A DNA stretch of 50,860 nt from UBA1195 sp045598025 (lineage in GTDB: Bacteria; Bacteroidota; Bacteroidia; Bacteroidales; WCHB1-69). Every line of letters starts with the position of its first letter. The first letter of the stretch is position 1. Below the pieces are notes generated by a model, which did not search any database, was not told where the DNA came from, and saw nothing but the letters and a program-made list of their open reading frames with translations. The stretch covers positions 1 through 50,860 of the forward strand of contig JAZLLH010000037.1 of assembly GCA_045598025.1 (NCBI GenBank), written 5' to 3'. The translations under genes and the position numbers were made by a program. Below are positions 24,232 to 31,777 of the stretch, in pieces.

Positions 24232-25386
24232 TCAGACTGTCATGTAGTTGTGCATGTCCAGATGGAGAATCCGTTCGAATTCCTCTTCGTGTGCAGGGTC
24301 CGTGCGGATAAATGCCGTGGCGGCCACACCCACGGCAGGGTCGGAAACTTTCCGGATTTCCAGCACATCGGAAAAGTCCCTGCGGAATCGGCTTTCATCG
24401 AATTGTGCCTGTGCGGGAGCATCGGTCGGACGTTCCAATACCAGAAAACTGTAGGTGTCTTTTTCTTTTCCTTTCCACATGTCCTCTTTTTCAATATGGA
24501 TGTTGTCCAAATAAGCGGCGACCGGATGCAGACCGCTGATGTGGGTCTGCAGCTCGTTGAGACAGAATCCGGCAAAGCGCAGGGGGTTGATCTCGATGGG
24601 GACCGCTCTTTTTTCATCGTAGCGGAATTCAATATGGATGGGGAAGTCGTGCAGTTGCAGCACTTTGTTGATCTCTGTCAGGAAATGGGTGAAATTTTCT
24701 CCGTATTGGTCGTATAACTTGCGGCTGCTGCAGTAAAGACGGTCGCTGGTATCCGATTCGGAAGCGAAGCGGTGGTGGAAAATGTTCAGTATAACGGGCA
24801 TTTTTTCTTTGTCAAAATACGCATCTACAGCATATTCCTCTCCTTTGATGTAGGATTCTGCCAGAAAACGCTGCGTTCCAACCACAAATTCGGGAAAGGA
24901 GCGGCTGACTTGTCCGAAATGTTCGGCAATATCGTCTGTGGCCTGTTTCCATTCCTCTTTATTCCGGATGACGTATACTCCGGCGCTCAAAAAACCGACT
25001 GAAGGTTTCAGAACGATGGGGAAGGGAAAATCCTCTGTATGCGTATGCGGCAGTTCTTCTATGGGAATTTCCCGGAAGAAGAAATCCGGGTACATTTTGC
25101 TGCAGAGGTGCCGGAAAGCGGTTTTGTCTTTCAGGAGGCGGATATGTTCTATCAGTTCCGGGTCCGGAATGTTTTCCGCTATCCATCCCAAGGCATTTTC
25201 CGACATGGAATAAATCCTGCCCGTTTTCCGGTATGCAGCTACAAAGGACCGGTCATCGCAAAGATTTAATTTTTTCCCCTGTCCGTACATTTGTTCCGAC
25301 ATCGGATTGCGCAGCACGGGATAATTTTTCTCCATGGCGCATTGTGTCAGTTTGTCTGACACATAAGGTTTTTCCAGTATAATCAT
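24232..25386 (-). CDS. ATP-grasp domain protein of unknown substrate
   Basis: A 384-residue ATP-grasp ligase-like protein. The ATP-binding lysine strand FPIVLKPSVGFLSAGVYVI lies near residue 125, FLAESYIKGEEYAVDAYF forms the acidic strand, and IEFRYDEKRAVPIEINPLRFAG supplies the magnesium-binding glutamate and asparagine. It resembles carboxylate-amine ligases of the D-Ala-D-Ala ligase/carbamoyl-phosphate synthase superfamily, but the substrate cannot be told. The frame is open 22 codons upstream into the tRNA terminator; the start at 25384-25386 (MIILEKPYVSD) is chosen because it follows that hairpin and begins the fold. No promoter fits in the 15 bases between hairpin and ATG. Confidence 0.8.
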   Translation of the reverse strand: MIILEKPYVSDKLTQCAMEKNYPVLRNPMSEQMYGQGKKLNLCDDRSFVAAYRKTGRIYSMSENALGWIAENIPDPELIEHIRLLKDKTAFRHLCSKMYPDFFFREIPIEELPHTHTEDFPFPIVLKPSVGFLSAGVYVIRNKEEWKQATDDIAEHFGQVSRSFPEFVVGTQRFLAESYIKGEEYAVDAYFDKEKMPVILNIFHHRFASESDTSDRLYCSSRKLYDQYGENFTHFLTEINKVLQLHDFPIHIEFRYDEKRAVPIEINPLRFAGFCLNELQTHISGLHPVAAYLDNIHIEKEDMWKGKEKDTYSFLVLERPTDAPAQAQFDESRFRRDFSDVLEIRKVSDPAVGVAATAFIRTDPAHEEEFERILHLDMHNYMTV

Positions 25387-25401
25387 GATGTTCTGTATAA
25401 A

Positions 25402-25430
25402 AAAACTCTCGGAGTTTTTCCGAGAGTTTT
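25402..25430 (-). terminator. Terminator of the tRNA-Ser/tRNA-Pro operon
   Basis: Eleven-base arms, AAAACTCTCGG and CCGAGAGTTTT, surround seven bases, and on the minus strand a T-run follows. It lies 10 bases past tRNA-Pro and 15 bases before the ATP-grasp start codon, so it could also act as an attenuator of that gene. Confidence 0.85.
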
Positions 25431-25440
25431 GTGATACCTG

Positions 25441-25515
25441 TCGGGATAGCAAGATTCGAACTTGCGACCTCCTGCTCCCAAAGCAGGCGCGATAACCGGC
25501 CTACGCTATATCCCG
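25441..25515 (-). tRNA. tRNA-Pro(TGG)
   Basis: The minus strand folds as a 75-base cloverleaf. The acceptor arms CGGGATA/TATCCCG are followed by discriminator A. The anticodon stem CCTGC/GCAGG encloses the loop TTTGGGA, giving anticodon TGG. The T-arm is GCAAG-TTCGAAT-CTTGC. The 3' CCA is not encoded. Confidence 0.95.
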
Positions 25516-25525
25516 CTTCCTTTTG

Positions 25526-25614
<89 letters not shown>

Positions 25615-25643
25615 AGCGTTTGGCTTCGTTGTAAACACAGATG

Positions 25644-25651
25644 CAAAAGTA
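25644..25651 (-). promoter_or_regulatory. -7 promoter element (TACTTTTG) for the tRNA operon
   Basis: An exact TAnnTTTG match on the minus strand, 29 bases upstream of the tRNA-Ser 5' end. Confidence 0.7.
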
Positions 25652-25692
25652 CAACAAAATGCGATACGATAGACCGATTTTCCAAAAAAAAA

Positions 25693-26337
25693 TTATTCGG
25701 ATTCCAGCCGTATGCCTTTCCCATAGATACTGCGGAACCGAATGCCCGTATTTTCTGGAAAATATTTTCGTAAATTATTGATGTATACGTTGATGGAGTT
25801 GTCTCTCTGCTGAGGAGAGTCCGGCCACAGCCGATGTGCAATGGCATCTTTAGAAACGGTTTCCGGTCGTTTTGCATAAAGCAGCAACAGCAGTTCCATC
25901 TCTTTCCGGGGTATGCTGATCTCTTCGTTTTTGCATCGTATCCGATTCTGTTGGGGAAGGATTTCGTATTTTCCCAGAGGGAGAGAGGTGTATTCCCGGG
26001 GATTTTTCCGTTCTCGCAGCAATTGTCCGATTCCGGATAAATCAAACGGAGGGCTCAGCCGGTGGTACCGGTCGAAAATGGGGAGCAGCGCCTGATTCTC
26101 TCCGATATACAATACCAGAAGTCCCGGATTCTGTTTCAGCAACCGGTCCAGTATGCTGTCCTGCAAAGCAGCGTCTGTGATGAGCAACAGGTAGTCGTCC
26201 ATCCCCAAAGCCGTATGCACTTCTTCCAGGGATTTGCATCGGATGACTTCGTATGCCTGTTCGCGCAGATAGTGCCGGATGTTCCGTTCCAAAACCGGGG
26301 CGGAGCACCATAAAATGACGTTGCCGCTTGAACTCAT
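25693..26337 (-). CDS. OmpR-like DNA-binding protein with degenerate receiver
   Basis: A 214-residue protein. The C-terminal half (about 115-214) is a winged helix of the OmpR/PhoB type (ISIPRKEMELLLLLYAKRPE, then NSINVYINNLRKYF and IRSIYGKGIRLE-like features). The N-terminal 110 residues look like a receiver fold, but the acidic pair after strand 1 is replaced by WCSAP and the conserved lysine before PF is replaced by proline (SPPFDL). An aspartate at residue 55 could align with the phosphoacceptor. Phosphorylation control is therefore doubtful. The start at 26335-26337 lies one base after the speA stop. Its target is unknown; autoregulation or polyamine-related control is a guess from position. 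Confidence 0.78.
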   Translation of the reverse strand: MSSSGNVILWCSAPVLERNIRHYLREQAYEVIRCKSLEEVHTALGMDDYLLLITDAALQDSILDRLLKQNPGLLVLYIGENQALLPIFDRYHRLSPPFDLSGIGQLLRERKNPREYTSLPLGKYEILPQQNRIRCKNEEISIPRKEMELLLLLYAKRPETVSKDAIAHRLWPDSPQQRDNSINVYINNLRKYFPENTGIRFRSIYGKGIRLESE

Positions 26338-26338
26338 G

Positions 26339-27748
26339 TCAGTATCCCAGTGTTTTGAGCATGGACTTGAAACTTTGTTCCTTGCTGAAGAGTTTGGTGA
26401 CGATTTCCCCTTCGGTGTCGTCCGGGCCATTGTATTCCCTGTCGATGATGACGTGTTTGGGTGCAGGATTCAGACAATGCTGTATGCCGCCGTAACCGCC
26501 GATGGCTTCCTGATAGGCACCGGTATGGAACATGCCAATGTATTGGGGCGTTTCGGGGTCATACTTGGGAAGAAAAACTGCGTTCAGATTGGCTTCTGCG
26601 TTGTAGAAATCCATGCTGTCGCAAGTCAGTCCGCCCAAGAACACTCTTTCATATTCCTTTTTCCAATTGTTGACGGCCAGCAGGATGAATTGCTGTTTGA
26701 TGGCCCAGGTATCCGGAAGTGTGGTCATGAAGGAACTGTCAATCATATTCCAAAGTTCTCTGTCGTTCTGTTGTTTTTGATTCAGAATGGAAAAAAGAAC
26801 GGCCCCGGATTCTCCTACGGTATAGGAACCGAATTCGGTAAAGATGTCCGGTTCTTTGACTCCGTTCCGATTGCAGATGGTCTTGATTTGGGCGACAATC
26901 TCTTCGGCCATGTATTCGTAATCGTATTCAAAGGACAGTCGGTTCTTGATGGGAAAACCGCCTCCGATATTCAGAGAGTCCAGTTCGGGAGCTATTTTCT
27001 TGAGTTCGCAGTACACGCTGACGCATTTCATCAGTTCGTTCCAATAGTAGGCGGTATCCTGTATTCCGGTATTGATGAAAAAGTGCAGCATTTTCAGTTC
27101 AAACTTCGGATTGTTTTTGATTTTTTCCATGTAAAACGGAATGATTTCATTGTAGCGGATGCCTAAACGCGAAGTGTAGAATTCGAATTTGGGTTCCTCT
27201 TCCGATGCAATGCGTATGCCCAGTTTGCAGTGGTCCTGCATGCGTTCGTTCAGCTGATCGAACTCGGTTTTGTTGTCCAGAACGGGTATGGTGTTGACAA
27301 ATCCGTTGTGGATGGCATTGGCGATGTTTTCTATGTAGGGGATTTTCTTGAATCCATTGCAGATGATGAAGTTGTCTTTCTGCAGCAGGCCCTGTTCTTC
27401 CAAAGCTTCCACGATGTTGAAGTCGAAAGCGGAAGAGGTTTCAATGTGGACGTCGTTTTTGAGCACTTCTTCCATGATGAACTGGAAATGTGAGCTCTTT
27501 GTGCAGTAGCAATAGTGGTATTCCCCTTCATAATCGGTTTTGGCTATGGCTACATTGAACCAGCGTTTGGCCCGCTGTATGTTTTGGGATATTTTTGGCA
27601 GATATGTGATTTTCAGCGGAGTACCATATTGTTTGATGATTTCCATCAAATCAATGCCGTTGAAGAAAAGTTCCTCTTCTTCCACCTGAAATTCTTCCTG
27701 AGGGAATTCGTACGTTTGTTCAATCAAATCAATATACCTGTTTTTCAT
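26339..27748 (-). CDS. speA: Biosynthetic arginine decarboxylase
   Basis: A 469-residue fold-type III PLP enzyme that converts arginine to agmatine, the first step of polyamine synthesis. The PLP lysine is K84 in YCYCTKSSHFQF, the phosphate-binding glycine loop is NIGGGFPI, and the active-site cysteine region is GLTCDSMD. It is shorter than Escherichia coli SpeA, as is common in Bacteroidota. The open frame extends 77 codons upstream, but the start at 27746-27748 (MKNRYIDLIEQ) is chosen because a -7 box at 27787-27794 lies within the extension. The OmpR-like gene follows after one base. Confidence 0.92.
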   Translation of the reverse strand: MKNRYIDLIEQTYEFPQEEFQVEEEELFFNGIDLMEIIKQYGTPLKITYLPKISQNIQRAKRWFNVAIAKTDYEGEYHYCYCTKSSHFQFIMEEVLKNDVHIETSSAFDFNIVEALEEQGLLQKDNFIICNGFKKIPYIENIANAIHNGFVNTIPVLDNKTEFDQLNERMQDHCKLGIRIASEEEPKFEFYTSRLGIRYNEIIPFYMEKIKNNPKFELKMLHFFINTGIQDTAYYWNELMKCVSVYCELKKIAPELDSLNIGGGFPIKNRLSFEYDYEYMAEEIVAQIKTICNRNGVKEPDIFTEFGSYTVGESGAVLFSILNQKQQNDRELWNMIDSSFMTTLPDTWAIKQQFILLAVNNWKKEYERVFLGGLTCDSMDFYNAEANLNAVFLPKYDPETPQYIGMFHTGAYQEAIGGYGGIQHCLNPAPKHVIIDREYNGPDDTEGEIVTKLFSKEQSFKSMLKTLGY

Positions 27749-27786
27749 TGTATTTTCAGTTTTAAAAAAAATCCGGTGACGAAGTG

Positions 27787-27794
27787 CAAAGGTA
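27787..27794 (-). promoter_or_regulatory. -7 promoter element (TACCTTTG) for speA
   Basis: An exact TAnnTTTG match on the minus strand, 39 bases upstream of the chosen speA start. Confidence 0.68.
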
Positions 27795-27843
27795 AATAAA
27801 AATGAAGTATCTTTTTCAATGAAAACGCTTGAAGTATTAAAAA

Positions 27844-27877
27844 AAAATAAAAGCAGGCAAGACGGATTGCTTTTATT
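27844..27877 (-). terminator. Second, orphan terminator upstream of speA
   Basis: Eleven-base arms, AAATAAAAGCA and TGCTTTTATTT, surround 12 bases; on the minus strand a long T-run follows. It lies 74 bases past the superoxide reductase terminator and upstream of the speA promoter, with no gene between. It may end a small RNA or insulate speA. Confidence 0.6.
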
Positions 27878-27951
27878 TGGTGCATCCGGGTGAATCAGAT
27901 TGTGTTTACTGCCGTAAAAGAACGTTCCCGCTTTCGTTATGTCATAAAATA

Positions 27952-27993
27952 AAAGAGAGGGTGTCTTGAAGACAGACAAGACACCCTCTCTTT
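27952..27993 (-). terminator. Terminator of the superoxide reductase gene
   Basis: A perfect 17-base stem (AAAGAGAGGGTGTCTTG and its complement) with an 8-base loop, about 27 bases past the stop on the minus strand. Confidence 0.88.
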
Positions 27994-28020
27994 CCTACAG
28001 GCGCAAAAGCCCCGTAATAT

Positions 28021-28404
28021 TTACTGAATCGGTGTTTTCCAGAGACCGTGCAGGTTGCAGTATTCGTAAACGGCAACGGGTTTGTCGTGTTTGCAGCAGA
28101 AAGTGACCGAAGGTTTGTCGGAAGGGGAAAGGTAGGCAATCTGTCCGCCTTTTTCTGTTTCCAGGTAAACGAACAGTATGTAGTGGTTCTGCATCATGGG
28201 GTGTTCGACGCTGCCGATGGTGACGTGAAGGGAGTAGTCATCGGGTTTGTCGGTAACGGGCAGGTGTTTTTCCTGTCCATCGTCCTTGCTTTGGGGCTGA
28301 AGTTCTTCCATGTCTTCTCCACAGCATTGTACGGGTACTCCTGAATCGTGCGTCTTGAGGATGACGTTGCCACAGTGTCTGCAGCGGTAAAATACAGTTT
28401 TCAT
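28021..28404 (-). CDS. Superoxide reductase (desulfoferrodoxin)
   Basis: A 127-residue 2Fe-type superoxide reductase that reduces superoxide to hydrogen peroxide without making oxygen. The N-terminal desulforedoxin-like centre has C8, C11, C27 and C28 (YRCRHCG, QCCGEDM). The catalytic iron ligands are H48 (EKHLPV), H68 (VEHPM), H74 (QNHYILF), C116 and H119 (CNLHGLW), with the conserved lysine K47. Numbering is almost that of Desulfovibrio desulfoferrodoxin. It is divergent from oxyR, with a 274-base shared region. The peroxide it makes can be removed by the rubrerythrin encoded at the left of the window. Confidence 0.95.
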   Translation of the reverse strand: MKTVFYRCRHCGNVILKTHDSGVPVQCCGEDMEELQPQSKDDGQEKHLPVTDKPDDYSLHVTIGSVEHPMMQNHYILFVYLETEKGGQIAYLSPSDKPSVTFCCKHDKPVAVYEYCNLHGLWKTPIQ

Positions 28405-28454
28405 AGTTGTAAGGTTTTTGGTTAAACATGATGGATTTCTTTTTGAATCCTATG

Positions 28455-28462
28455 CAAAGGTA
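28455..28462 (-). promoter_or_regulatory. -7 promoter element (TACCTTTG) for superoxide reductase
   Basis: An exact TAnnTTTG match on the minus strand, about 50 bases upstream of the ATG. Confidence 0.68.
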
Positions 28463-28471
28463 ATGCTTTTT

Positions 28472-28491
28472 ATAATATAGATATTATCTGT
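28472..28491. promoter_or_regulatory. Palindromic candidate OxyR-type operator
   Basis: A perfect palindrome, ATAATAT-AG-ATATTAT (28472-28487), overlaps ATAG-N7-CTGT (28477-28491), one base from the ATAG-N7-CTAT half of the E. coli OxyR motif. It sits directly upstream of the superoxide reductase -7 box, the usual place for a LysR-type activator. A second ATAG-N7-CAAT is at 28508-28522. By-eye inference. Confidence 0.4.
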
Positions 28492-28650
28492 AATATTACG
28501 TCATATTATAGATGGTATCAATAAAAGAATAGTGTGAGATTTGGGGTAAATCGTCATGAAATGCAGCAGGATATGAATATATTCATATGTTATATTGATT
28601 TTTTCGATTAAAAAAAAGTGTTTTCGTGAAAATTTCATATGAAAAAAAGC

Positions 28651-28658
28651 TAATTTTG
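28651..28658 (+). promoter_or_regulatory. -7 promoter element (TAATTTTG) for oxyR
   Basis: An exact TAnnTTTG match only 20 bases before the oxyR ATG, so the transcript leader would be about 14-18 bases long and consist almost only of the Shine-Dalgarno sequence. Confidence 0.65.
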
Positions 28659-28665
28659 CAATATG

Positions 28666-28678
28666 AAAAGGAGGTGAT
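28666..28678 (+). promoter_or_regulatory. Extended Shine-Dalgarno sequence abutting the oxyR start
   Basis: AAAAGGAGGTGAT ends directly before the ATG. Twelve bases are complementary to the usual 3' end of 16S rRNA. GGAGG lies four bases from the ATG, closer than normal. The same bases encode a four-codon ORF, ATG AAA AGG AGG TGA, starting at 28663. Confidence 0.75.
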
Positions 28679-29617
28679 ATGACATTGCAGCAATTGGAAT
28701 ACATTTTGGCACTGAACAAGTGCCGGCATTTTGTCCGGGCAGCGGAATCCTGTAGAGTGACCCAGTCAACGCTCAGTTTTATGATCCGCAAGCTGGAAGA
28801 AGAACTGGATGTGGTGATTTTTGACCGGAATGCGCATCCTATACGTCCCACCATGGCCGGGGAGGAAGTACTGCGGCAGGCACAGCTTATTGTATATAAT
28901 GCCAAACAGTTGAAAGAACTGTCCTTGAGTGAGCACAAAAAAGCTTCAGGAGATTTGTCCATCGGCATCACTCCGACGGTGGCACCCTATATTGTGCCTA
29001 AACTTTTCAGCTACCTTCGGCAGTATCATCCGGACATCCGCCTGCATCCCATTGAATTGCACCGTAACGGTACCGTGCAAAGGTTGCTGCATGCTGAAAT
29101 AGATGTCGCGATAATGTCCATGCCGGAAAAAAATTCAAATCTTTTGGAAATTCCGTTGTATAAAGAAAATTTTGTAGCCTATGTAGCTCCGACGGATCCG
29201 CTGTTCAAGGAAAAAGAAATCTGTTACCGCACCTTGCCGCGGGAGCGTTTCTGGTCTTTGAAAGACGAAATCTGTTTTCACCACCAGGTGGATATGGAGT
29301 GTGACTATGAGAATGAGTCGGTTGAAACTTCCGTTTCGGATTACGAATCGGGAAGTCTGGTCACACTGATGCATATTGTGGACGAAAACGGCGGTTTTAC
29401 CACTATTCCCCAATTGCATATTCCTCTTCTGGCCAGGTATAGACGGGAACGTATCCGTCCGCTTGTGAATCCGGTGCCCAGTCGCTGTGTATCCCTTTTC
29501 GTGCGCAAGGATTACGTGAGGGAAACCTTGTTGAATGTGTTGGCCGATGCCGTGAAAACCATAGTCCCGGTTGCCATGCTGGACGAGCGCTTGATGAAGT
29601 ATCCTATTCGCCTGTGA
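28679..29617 (+). CDS. oxyR: Hydrogen-peroxide-sensing LysR regulator OxyR
   Basis: A 312-residue LysR-type activator. The N-terminal winged helix reads TLQQLEYILALNKCRHFVRA and has VTQSTLSFMIRKLEEEL. The effector domain has cysteines at residues 199 and 208 (LKDEICFHHQVDMEC), the same positions and spacing as the redox pair of E. coli OxyR, which forms a disulfide on peroxide exposure. It should activate peroxide-defence genes; the divergent superoxide reductase is a candidate target. Its start is fixed by family homology and by an unusually strong Shine-Dalgarno site. A short, strong promoter lies immediately upstream. Confidence 0.93.
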   Translation: MTLQQLEYILALNKCRHFVRAAESCRVTQSTLSFMIRKLEEELDVVIFDRNAHPIRPTMAGEEVLRQAQLIVYNAKQLKELSLSEHKKASGDLSIGITPTVAPYIVPKLFSYLRQYHPDIRLHPIELHRNGTVQRLLHAEIDVAIMSMPEKNSNLLEIPLYKENFVAYVAPTDPLFKEKEICYRTLPRERFWSLKDEICFHHQVDMECDYENESVETSVSDYESGSLVTLMHIVDENGGFTTIPQLHIPLLARYRRERIRPLVNPVPSRCVSLFVRKDYVRETLLNVLADAVKTIVPVAMLDERLMKYPIRL

Positions 29618-29680
29618 AGGCTTATTTCTGCCATGCGTTTTTCCTGTTTTTTACTTGAAAAAAGAGGTGCATAAAACAGA

Positions 29681-29718
29681 AAAGAGGGTGTCCCGCAAGT
29701 GATGGAGACACCCTCTTT
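29681..29718. terminator. Bidirectional terminator between oxyR and groEL
   Basis: Twelve-base arms, AAAGAGGGTGTC and GACACCCTCTTT, enclose 14 bases. It lies between the convergent oxyR and groEL genes. The stem shares its core with the superoxide reductase terminator at 27952-27993. Confidence 0.8.
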
Positions 29719-29739
29719 GAATGACAGGTGGCGTTGCGA

Positions 29740-31380
29740 TTAGTACATGCCGCCCATTCCTCCGGGCATTCCGCCTCCCATGGCAGGAGCGGCCGGGGTT
29801 TCTTCCTTGATTTCGGCAAGGACGCATTCGGTTGTCAGCAGCATGCCAGCAATGGAACCGGCATTTTCAATAGCCACGCGGGTGACCTTGGCAGGGTCAA
29901 TGACACCGGCCAGCATGAGGTCTTCGTATTTTTCCGTGCGGGCGTTGAAACCGAAGTTGTCTTTTCCGCTTTTTACTTTGTTGACTACGATGGAACCTTC
30001 CAGGCCGGCATTGGCTACAATCTGACGCAAGGGTTCTTCCAGCGCTCTGCGGACGATTTCAATACCGAATTTTTCATCGTCGTTGTCGCCTTTCAGGTTT
30101 TCCAAAGCCTTGATAGCGCGGATGTAGGCTACACCACCGCCAGGGAGTATGCCCTCTTCAACGGCGGCACGGGTGGCGTGCAGAGCGTCGTCGTAGCGGT
30201 CTTTTTTCTCCTTCATTTCCACTTCGGAAGCGGCACCGACATAAATGACGGCCACGCCACCGGCCAGCTTGGCCAGACGTTCCTGCAGTTTTTCGCGGTC
30301 GTAATCGGAAGTGGTTTTCTCGATTTGGGTTTTGATCTGGTTGACGCGGGCTGCGATGATGTCTTTTTCGCCTTTACCGCCCACTATGGTCGTATTTTCC
30401 TTGTCTACGCTGATTTTTTCAGCCTGTCCCAGCATGTTGATGTCGGCATCTTCCAGTTTGAAACCTTTTTCTTCGGAAATTACGGTACCTCCCGTCAGGA
30501 TGGCGATGTCTTCCAGCATTTCCTTTCTTCTGTCACCGAATCCCGGAGCCTTGACGGCCACGATTTTCAGAGAGCCTCTCAAGCGGTTGACTACCAATGT
30601 AGCCAGGGCTTCGCTTTCCACATCTTCGGCAATTACCAGCAGTGCGCGACCCGTTTGTATGACTTTTTCCAATACAGGGAGGAAATCCTTCATGTTGCTG
30701 ATTTTTTTATCATAAATCAGAATGAACGGATTTTCGTATACGGTTTCCATTTTGTCGGTATCCGTAACGAAGTAGGAGGAAATGTAGCCTCTGTCGAACT
30801 GCATGCCTTCTACCACTTTGACTTCCGTCGTGGTACCTTTGGCTTCTTCGATGGTGATGACACCTTCTTTCTTCACCTTCTTCATGGCTTCGGCAATCGT
30901 GGAACCGACGGCCTGGTCGTTGTTGGCGGAGATGGTGGCTACCTGTTCTATTTTTTCGTTGTTGTCACCGATGGTCTGGGAACGTTTTTTCAAGTCTGCC
31001 ACAACGGTGGAGACGGCTTTGTCGATACCGCGTTTCAGATCCATGGGATTGGCACCGGCGGTGACGTATTTCAGTCCGTGATTGAAAATGATTTGGGCCA
31101 GAACGGTTGCCGTAGTCGTACCGTCACCGGCTTGGTCGTTGGTCTTGGAAGCGACTTCCTTCACCATCTGAGCACCCATGTTTTCAATGGCTTCTTTCAG
31201 TTCGATTTCTTTGGCGACGGTTACTCCGTCCTTGGTGATTTGCGGAGCACCGAACTTTTTGTCGATGATGACGTTACGGCCTTTCGGTCCGAGAGTTACC
31301 TTCACTGCGTTTGCCAAGGCATCCACGCCTTTTTTCAAACCTTCTCTTGCATCCCAGTTATATAAGATTTCTTTTGCCAT
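29740..31380 (-). CDS. groEL: Chaperonin GroEL (Hsp60)
   Basis: A 546-residue chaperonin subunit of normal length. It has the ATP-binding loop VTLGPKGRNVIIDKKFG, the ATPase segment NDQAGDGTTTATVLAQ, and the typical flexible C-terminal tail of GGM repeats ending GGMY. Fourteen subunits form the double ring that folds proteins in the cytoplasm with GroES, whose gene lies 37 bases upstream in the same operon. The opposite strand is open over nearly the whole gene, a side effect of codon bias. Confidence 0.99.
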   Translation of the reverse strand: MAKEILYNWDAREGLKKGVDALANAVKVTLGPKGRNVIIDKKFGAPQITKDGVTVAKEIELKEAIENMGAQMVKEVASKTNDQAGDGTTTATVLAQIIFNHGLKYVTAGANPMDLKRGIDKAVSTVVADLKKRSQTIGDNNEKIEQVATISANNDQAVGSTIAEAMKKVKKEGVITIEEAKGTTTEVKVVEGMQFDRGYISSYFVTDTDKMETVYENPFILIYDKKISNMKDFLPVLEKVIQTGRALLVIAEDVESEALATLVVNRLRGSLKIVAVKAPGFGDRRKEMLEDIAILTGGTVISEEKGFKLEDADINMLGQAEKISVDKENTTIVGGKGEKDIIAARVNQIKTQIEKTTSDYDREKLQERLAKLAGGVAVIYVGAASEVEMKEKKDRYDDALHATRAAVEEGILPGGGVAYIRAIKALENLKGDNDDEKFGIEIVRRALEEPLRQIVANAGLEGSIVVNKVKSGKDNFGFNARTEKYEDLMLAGVIDPAKVTRVAIENAGSIAGMLLTTECVLAEIKEETPAAPAMGGGMPGGMGGMY

Positions 31381-31417
31381 ATTCTTTTGATTTTTTGGTT
31401 AAACAAAGCATTTCCGC

Positions 31418-31696
31418 TTAGATGATGGCGAAAATGTCGGATTCTTTCATGATCAGGTAATGTTCCCCATCGATGTTGATTTCCGTGCCGGCGTATTTGC
31501 CGTACAATACGGAATCACCGACTTTGACGGTCATGGGTTCGTCTTTCTTTCCGTTGCCTACGGCCACGACGGTGCCTTTTTGCGGTTTTTCCTTGGCTGT
31601 ATCGGGGATGATGATACCGCCGACGGTTTTTTCTTCAGCCTGTGCGGGTTCTACCAACACTCTGTCTGCTAATGGTTTTACATTTACTTTTTTCAT
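31418..31696 (-). CDS. groES: Co-chaperonin GroES (Hsp10)
   Basis: A 92-residue co-chaperonin forming the heptameric lid of GroEL. It begins VKPLADRVLVEPAQAEEKT, carries the mobile loop VGGIIIPDTAKEKPQ and ends with YLIMKESDIFAII. It is the first gene of the groESL operon. No CIRCE element and no TAnnTTTG box were found upstream; a sigma-54-like sequence at 31748-31762 is the best promoter candidate. Confidence 0.98.
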   Translation of the reverse strand: MKKVNVKPLADRVLVEPAQAEEKTVGGIIIPDTAKEKPQKGTVVAVGNGKKDEPMTVKVGDSVLYGKYAGTEINIDGEHYLIMKESDIFAII

Positions 31697-31747
31697 ATTG
31701 TTGATGTTTTTATGGTTTTGACTAAATTAAAAAACAGCATTGGATTA

Positions 31748-31762
31748 GCGAAATCTGTGCCA
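31748..31762 (-). promoter_or_regulatory. Candidate sigma-54 promoter of groESL
   Basis: The minus strand reads TGGCACAGATTTCGC: the -24 element TGGCAC, and GC of the -12 element exactly 10 bases after GG, with one mismatch in TTGC. The expected start is about 40 bases before the groES ATG. Confidence 0.4.
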
Positions 31763-31777
31763 TGGCGCAAAACGGAT

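Noticed and set aside
29728..31365. Open frame of 545 codons antisense to groEL
   Set aside because: The sense strand is a full GroEL with all motifs. The antisense product is rich in F, G and D with no recognisable domain, as expected from complementing a biased gene.
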